A stretch of 9,441 nt of DNA from Planctomycetota bacterium (GTDB lineage: Bacteria; Planctomycetota; UBA1135; UBA2386), in contig QJVU01000736.1 of the NCBI GenBank assembly GCA_003235605.1, positions 1 through 9,441 on the forward strand, given 5' to 3'. Position 1 is the first letter of the stretch; each line of letters starts with the position of its first letter. Shown here one piece after another: positions 5,814 through 9,441 of the stretch. The position numbers and the translations under genes are program-made. Below the pieces are notes generated by a model. The model ran no database searches. It was not told the origin of the DNA and saw only the letters and a program-made list of their open reading frames with translations.

Positions 5814-6176
5814 TCAGGGTGCCGGGGCGCCCTCGACCGCCGCTCGGGACAGCGCCAGCAGGAACAAACGCTGGGCATGGTTCTCGCCCGGGTCGAGACC
5901 GCCGAGGAGCGTGAGTCGCTGAGACAGCAGTCCGGACGCATCCTGGGGACGCGCGCCGGGCAGGGCCTTCGACGCCGCCGCCGCCACCGCCAGGATCGCT
6001 GGGCACCCCTCGGCACGCCAGGCCAGATCCTGGATCCTCCCCTCGGCGAGTTGGCAGTCCACCTCGATGACGTCGCCGCACACCAGGTGCTCCGCAGTTC
6101 CGGTACGAACCGTAGCGCCAGTCAACTCCCCCGCTCCGTCCCCTCGGATCATCACCTCGCGCAACGCCGCCTTCAT
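5814..6176 (-). CDS. IscU/NifU-N-like Fe-S scaffold homologue with altered third ligand (120 aa)
   Basis: The pattern CGDVIEVDCQLAEGRI ... WRAEGCPAIL ... GENHAQRLFLLAL follows IscU/SufU/NifU-N scaffolds, which build Fe-S clusters on three cysteines plus an Asp and, in IscU, a His. Present here: C33-G-D35, the GC motif with C58, and H100. The residue after this His, normally the third cysteine (HCS in IscU), is alanine (A101). An additional cysteine, C41, lies outside the canonical positions. At 120 residues it is about the length of IscU. The protein may therefore bind a cluster differently, or act as a regulator or binding partner rather than a working scaffold. It starts at ATG 6174-6176, which overlaps the lipoprotein stop as ATGA, so translation is probably coupled, and it ends seven bases before the sigma-54 activator. 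The fold assignment is moderately sure; the function is not. Confidence 0.68.
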   Translation of the reverse strand: MKAALREVMIRGDGAGELTGATVRTGTAEHLVCGDVIEVDCQLAEGRIQDLAWRAEGCPAILAVAAAASKALPGARPQDASGLLSQRLTLLGGLDPGENHAQRLFLLALSRAAVEGAPAP

Positions 6177-6364
6177 GGAGTCTGCCGATCTCGAAGCCCG
6201 CTGTCCTGGTCTTGCTGAGCCGGGGTCTTCGGGGTCGGGCACAGGTAGAAGAACTCGTTCTGCAGAAACTGGCACCCGGAGGCAACCGTGGCCAGCAACA
6301 CCAATGCAAGCAGCGCCCAGGTCCTCGAGAGCCCCCGGTCCTTCGTGAACTCACGAACCTTCAT
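6173..6364 (-). CDS. Small lipoprotein next to lysA (63 aa)
   Basis: A short exported lipoprotein: basic N-terminus (KVREFTKDRGLSR), hydrophobic segment TWALLALVLLATVA at about 15-28, and a lipobox-like VASGC with acylation cysteine C31. The mature part is only 33 residues, CQFLQNEFFYLCPTPK followed by a polar Gln/Asp-rich tail, with a second cysteine at position 42. The start ATG (6362-6364) overlaps the lysA stop as ATGA and has a very strong ribosome site, GAGGAGGG (6368-6375), inside the last lysA codons. The end overlaps the IscU-like gene the same way. A tiny lipoprotein beside lysA recalls LptM (YifL/LppL) of Proteobacteria, which is often encoded next to lysA/dapF and has a short C...YFP-type segment. 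The resemblance here is positional and faint, so I assign no symbol. Confidence 0.72.
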   Translation of the reverse strand: MKVREFTKDRGLSRTWALLALVLLATVASGCQFLQNEFFYLCPTPKTPAQQDQDSGLRDRQTP

Positions 6365-7629
6365 GCACCCTCCTCGTGTGCCCAGAGGTCCGGGAAGGTC
6401 TCCCGCCGGCGGATCAGTCGTGCCTCGATGCCGTCGACCAACACCTCCGCCGGACGCCTACGGGTGTTGTAGTTGCTCGCCATGGAGAAACCGTAAGCGC
6501 CGGCTGCGCAGACCGCCAGCAGGTCCCCCCGTTGCAGCTCGGGGAGCTCCACCTGTCTCGCCAGGAAGTCACCGCTCTCGCAGATCGGCCCTACGACGCT
6601 CTGGGTCCGCAGCCGGCCAGAACTCTGCAAGACCGGCGCAAGGGGGTGCCCCGCACCATAGAGGGCGGGACGGATGAGATCGTTCATGCCGGCGTCCACC
6701 ACAAGGAAGCCATGGCTTCCCCGGCGCTTGGTCCCCAGCACCCGAGTCACCAGGATGCCGGCATCGGCGGTGAGATAGCGACCTGGCTCCAGGACCGGAA
6801 TCAGACCCAGCGCTTCGAGCTTGGGCACCAGTCGCTTACCCAGGTCCTGCACGTCCATCGCCCCGCCGCTGTCGCCATAGCTGGTCCCGAAGCCACCGCC
6901 CAGGTCATAGAAGCGCAGGCCTGCCTGCCGCTGGTCCGCCCCGTTCAGGAAGGCCGTCACCCGCTCGAATGCGGCCAGGTAGGGCTCGCTGCTGCGCAGG
7001 TTGGAGCCCAGGTGCACGTGGTAGCCAACGAGGGAGAGGTGGTCGTCCGCGGCGATTTCCGCAACGACTTCGCCGGCGGTGACCAGGTCGAGACCAAACT
7101 TGTCCTGTTGGCGCCCCGTGGCGATGTAGTCGTGGGTGCCGGCATCCACGTCGGGATTGAGGCGAACCGCCACGGGCACCTGCCTTCGGAGGTCACGACC
7201 CACGGACCGCAGCAGCCCCATCTCGTGTTCGGACTCCAGGTTGAAGAACAGGATGCCGCACTTCAGCGCGGCGCGGATCTCCCACTCTTCCTTGCCCACT
7301 CCCGCGAACACCACCCTGTCGGTCGGGACACCGGCGGCTTGAAGCCGCATCAGCTCACCGCCGCTGACCACGTCGAACCCGGCACCCAGGCCGTGGAACA
7401 ACCGCAGCAGGGACAGGTTGCTGTTGGCCTTGAGGGCGTAGCAGATGTGGGCCCGTCCCCCGAACGCTTGGCGCAGGGTCTGGAACCGCTCTGTGATAGC
7501 CGCCTGGCTGTAGACGTAGAGAGGGGTATCGTATTGCTCACACAGACGGGCCACGTCCACCTGCTCGCAGAACAGGCGACCATCCAGATAGTGGTACTGG
7601 GCGCAGTCCGGGACGGGAGATGGGGCCAT
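6361..7629 (-). CDS. lysA: Diaminopimelate decarboxylase LysA
   Basis: PLP enzyme that decarboxylates meso-2,6-diaminopimelate to L-lysine, the last step of lysine synthesis, in the cytoplasm. It is an alanine-racemase-type TIM barrel plus beta domain, 422 residues, the normal length. Visible motifs: YALKAN with the PLP lysine K67, HVHLGSN, the phosphate-binding GGGFG, EPGRYLTADAGIL, CESGDFLA with the active-site cysteine contributed across the dimer, and GAYGFSMASNYN. I chose ATG 7627-7629, where the protein begins a few residues before the conserved YLDGRLFCE. The frame stays open to a GTG at 7728, only 14 nt after the sigma-factor gene. That 33-residue Ala-rich extension has clearly more A/T at third codon positions (12 of 33) than is expected in this GC-rich window and has no ribosome site, but I cannot exclude it. 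The gene overlaps the lipoprotein at its 3' end (ATGA). Confidence 0.93.
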   Translation of the reverse strand: MAPSPVPDCAQYHYLDGRLFCEQVDVARLCEQYDTPLYVYSQAAITERFQTLRQAFGGRAHICYALKANSNLSLLRLFHGLGAGFDVVSGGELMRLQAAGVPTDRVVFAGVGKEEWEIRAALKCGILFFNLESEHEMGLLRSVGRDLRRQVPVAVRLNPDVDAGTHDYIATGRQQDKFGLDLVTAGEVVAEIAADDHLSLVGYHVHLGSNLRSSEPYLAAFERVTAFLNGADQRQAGLRFYDLGGGFGTSYGDSGGAMDVQDLGKRLVPKLEALGLIPVLEPGRYLTADAGILVTRVLGTKRRGSHGFLVVDAGMNDLIRPALYGAGHPLAPVLQSSGRLRTQSVVGPICESGDFLARQVELPELQRGDLLAVCAAGAYGFSMASNYNTRRRPAEVLVDGIEARLIRRRETFPDLWAHEEGA

Positions 7630-7742
7630 CTGGAGAACACTAGCGAGTTTGTTCCCGGCTGCCAGCTCTGCACCGAACGGTCGCGCGGCCTCTGCCGCCG
7701 GCCCCACAGCCGCCGCTGTCTCAGCCACGGGTCGCGCAGCTG

Positions 7743-8549
7743 CTAGTCCCGCAGCCTGTTCTTCAACCGCGACAACACCCGCATGTGGATCTGACAGATC
7801 CGCGCTTGGGACAGTCGGAGCTTGCGGGCCACCTCCTTGCCGCTCAAGCCCTCAAGGTAGTGCAGCCGCAGCACCTGCCACTCCACAGGTTCCAAGGATG
7901 CCTCGATCTTCGCCAGCAGCTCGCGGCGGTTGATCGCCTCCAGGGGCTCCTCCTGCTCGTGGTCGGCAAGGGAAGCGATGATGTCAGAGGGTCCCGCCTC
8001 CCCCCCCTCGTCGCCCTGCAAGCCATTGTGTGAACCTGCCTTGTGGATGATGCCCAGGGACGAGAACTGCTCCCGGTAGCGCTCCTCGCTCATCCCCAGC
8101 TCCCGCGCCAGCTCGGCGTCCGTGGGGGCCCGCATCAGCTCGCCCTTGAGGCGCTCGCGGGCTTCCTCCCGGGCCCGCACCCGCGCACGGTAGAGCCGCG
8201 GCAGGTAGTCCATGTTCCGGAGTTCGTCCAACATGGCGCCGCGCACGCGGATGCGCATGAAGCCCAAGAAACCAGCGCCTCGCCCCGGCCGGTAGTTCTC
8301 GATTGCCTGGATGAGGCCCCACATGCCAGCGTGGGTGAGGTCCTGCACGTCCACGGAGCGCGGCAGGCGCGCACTGAGCCCTCGCGCCATGTCTTCGACA
8401 TGCGAGCGGTAGCGCTCCACCAGCCGGTTGCGGAGCTTCACGCTGGCGACATCGTGGTAGCGCGACAGCAGGGCTTCCCCGCCCGAGCCACGCTTGCCAG
8501 GGGCGCCGTTCAACCGACGCCCACCCGCGTTTGATCCACGTCGATGCAC
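7743..8549 (-). CDS. RNA polymerase sigma factor, FliA/WhiG (sigma-28) family
   Basis: Alternative sigma-70-family factor. Region 2 starts at LLSRYHDVASVKLRNRLV and contains LPRSVDVQDLTHAGMWGL and the hallmark RIRVRGAMLDELRNMDYLPR of FliA/SigD/WhiG proteins. Region 3 has APTDAELARELGMSEE. Region 4 is LEPVEWQVLRLHYLEGLSGKEVARKL followed by the DNA-binding LSQARICQIH helix. Between regions 3 and 4 is an acidic loop (DEGGEAGPSD...). Family members drive motility, chemotaxis, sporulation or envelope genes; no flagellar gene or anti-sigma (FlgM) gene lies in this window. The start is uncertain. I chose GTG 8547-8549 (268 aa), which leaves a basic 25-residue lead before region 2; in-frame TTG codons at 8561, 8588 and 8624 are alternatives, and no candidate has a good ribosome site. 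A weak TTGCAC-N16-TAGACT pair (8572-8599) upstream could be a promoter. The gene ends with TAG 113 nt before the lysA ATG. Confidence 0.87.
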   Translation of the reverse strand: MHRRGSNAGGRRLNGAPGKRGSGGEALLSRYHDVASVKLRNRLVERYRSHVEDMARGLSARLPRSVDVQDLTHAGMWGLIQAIENYRPGRGAGFLGFMRIRVRGAMLDELRNMDYLPRLYRARVRAREEARERLKGELMRAPTDAELARELGMSEERYREQFSSLGIIHKAGSHNGLQGDEGGEAGPSDIIASLADHEQEEPLEAINRRELLAKIEASLEPVEWQVLRLHYLEGLSGKEVARKLRLSQARICQIHMRVLSRLKNRLRD

Positions 8550-8663
8550 GGTTCTCGTCAACGGGTACGAGAGTCTAGTGAACTCCAAGAGATGTGCAAC
8601 CCCGTCGCGAGATCTGTGGGTCAAGCACCGCGACGAAGGGACCGCTGTGGCGTTGGTCGAGTA

Positions 8664-9107
8664 CTACTCCAAAGGCGCAACCCGAAGGTCGAGGAGTTCG
8701 AGAACATCCTGCTCCGCCTTGCGCATGCGCGCTCGGTCGACATCGTTGCCGTCGTCGTAACCACAGGCGTGGAGCAATCCGTGGATCACGTAGAGTCCCA
8801 GCTCGGCCTTGATGGTGTGGCCTCTGGACTTGGCTTCTCGCCGTGCCCGTTCCACGTTGACGACCACGTCCACGCCATCGTCCATGGGGAACGACAGCAC
8901 GTCCGTGGGGCTGGGGTCGTTCAGGAATCTGTCGTGCAGGCGGGCGATCTCAGCGTCGTCGGTGAGCAGCACGGTCACCTGCAGGTCGGGACTCCGGACA
9001 AAGGCCAGGGTCGTCTCCACCACGTTGGCCACGAAGCGGCGGTCGCTCCGCGGGCGACCACGGTCCACCACCTCCACCCGGGCGCGGCGGCCAGACGCCA
9101 TCGTCAT
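8664..9107 (-). CDS. ybeY: Endoribonuclease / 16S rRNA maturation factor YbeY
   Basis: UPF0054-family metal-dependent RNase used in 16S rRNA 3' processing and ribosome quality control; 147 residues, normal length. Seen: [12 protein letters not shown] (63-74), the family's conserved central motif, and the metal motif [12 protein letters not shown] (109-120). The usual pattern is H-x3-H-x5-H. Here H109 and H113 are present, but the third position is Asp (D119). Asp at this site also occurs in some other bacterial lineages as I recall them, so it need not mean loss of function. The ATG (9105-9107) overlaps the phoH stop as ATGA, which fixes the start and suggests translational coupling in the common phoH-ybeY pair. 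A second ATG two codons later (9099-9101) is an alternative. Confidence 0.93.
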   Translation of the reverse strand: MTMASGRRARVEVVDRGRPRSDRRFVANVVETTLAFVRSPDLQVTVLLTDDAEIARLHDRFLNDPSPTDVLSFPMDDGVDVVVNVERARREAKSRGHTIKAELGLYVIHGLLHACGYDDGNDVDRARMRKAEQDVLELLDLRVAPLE

Positions 9108-9441
9108 TCTGGCTGACTCGGGGGCTTGCCGCCGCCGCGACCAACGTCGCCATAGGCCTTGAGGATCCTCTGAACCACCTCGTGGCGTACGATGTCCTCG
9201 GCTCGCAGGCGCACGACCTTGATGCCCGGGACCTTTTCCAGTCGCTGCACCGCGTCGGCCAGGCCGGAGCGGACGTTTTGCGGCAGATCCACCTGGCTGG
9301 GGTCGCCCGTGACCACCATCTTCGAGCCCTCCCCCAGCCGCGACAGGAACATCAGCATTTGCGGCACCGTGGTGTTCTGGGCCTCGTCCAGGATCACAAA
9401 GGAATGGTTGAGGGTGCGACCCCGCATGTAGGCCAGGGGGC
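9104..9441 (-). CDS. phoH: PhoH-like ATPase, C-terminal 112 codons (5' end outside window)
   Basis: P-loop NTPase of the PhoH/PhoL (YbeZ) family, thought to act with YbeY in RNA or ribosome metabolism. The visible part begins [20 protein letters not shown], the conserved segment containing Walker B ([10 protein letters not shown]), followed by [26 protein letters not shown] with the sensor-like TGDPSQ, and ends with a Gly/Pro-rich tail, [10 protein letters not shown]. The Walker A region must lie beyond position 9441. The ATG at 9427 is internal, not the start, because the conserved APLAY motif continues upstream of it. The stop overlaps the ybeY start as ATGA. Confidence 0.94.
   Translation of the reverse strand, partial: PLAYMRGRTLNHSFVILDEAQNTTVPQMLMFLSRLGEGSKMVVTGDPSQVDLPQNVRSGLADAVQRLEKVPGIKVVRLRAEDIVRHEVVQRILKAYGDVGRGGGKPPSQPE

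Noticed and set aside
5807..6016. Upstream extension of the sigma-54 activator to 6016
   Set aside because: The extra 70 residues are an Arg-rich shadow of the IscU-like gene in another frame. The conserved protein starts at 5806.
8572..8599. Sigma-70 promoter TTGCAC-N16-TAGACT before the sigma-factor gene
   Set aside because: Only partial matches to both boxes, so it is mentioned in the gene entry but not listed as a feature.
8604..8634. GTCGCG...CGCGAC inverted repeat after ybeY as a terminator
   Set aside because: A six-base stem with a 19-nt loop and no T-run is too weak to support.

Overview
The window is GC-rich and every gene I can support lies on the minus strand, so transcription runs from high to low coordinates. 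Shine-Dalgarno sequences are often weak or absent and some starts look like GTG. Together with a GAF/AAA+ sigma-54 activator, a FliA/WhiG-type sigma factor and a large secreted orphan protein, this fits a Planctomycetota-like or other deep-branching GC-rich bacterium. That is inference only; no rRNA or other marker settles the taxonomy.

Read in transcription order from the right edge: (1) phoH (5' end outside the window) and ybeY overlap by ATGA, the common RNA-metabolism pair. (2) After about 114 nt comes a FliA/WhiG-family sigma factor, with no flagellar genes in view. (3) A compact cluster follows: lysA (diaminopimelate decarboxylase), a 63-residue lipoprotein, a 120-residue IscU/NifU-like protein with an altered active site, and a 527-residue GAF-AAA+-Fis sigma-54 activator. 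The first two junctions are ATGA overlaps and the third is a 7-nt gap. (4) Right behind the activator are a perfect 8-bp inverted repeat and a -24/-12 element exact at its core positions. They precede a 587-residue secreted protein of unknown function, so activator, putative enhancer site, promoter and target look like one self-contained module. (5) A 401-nt intergenic region follows. (6) Last come a secreted TlpA/ResA-like thioredoxin protein and an L-2-hydroxyglutarate oxidase (LhgO), which runs off the left edge.

The most unusual part is the 401-nt intergenic region. It holds three hairpins in the same orientation whose stems differ in sequence but stay paired, while the 15-16 nt loop (TGCCTGCCCCATATC, with one extra T in one copy) is nearly invariant. 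A fourth, perfect 13-bp hairpin with a different loop sits among them. Variable stems under a fixed loop are what a structured RNA or a protein-recognised hairpin family would look like. I do not recognise it as a named element.

The long open frames on the plus strand (for example 830-2224, 2440-3666, 4199-5665 and 6376-7746) are antisense shadows of well-supported minus-strand genes. No tRNA, rRNA, CRISPR array, transposase or attachment site was seen.
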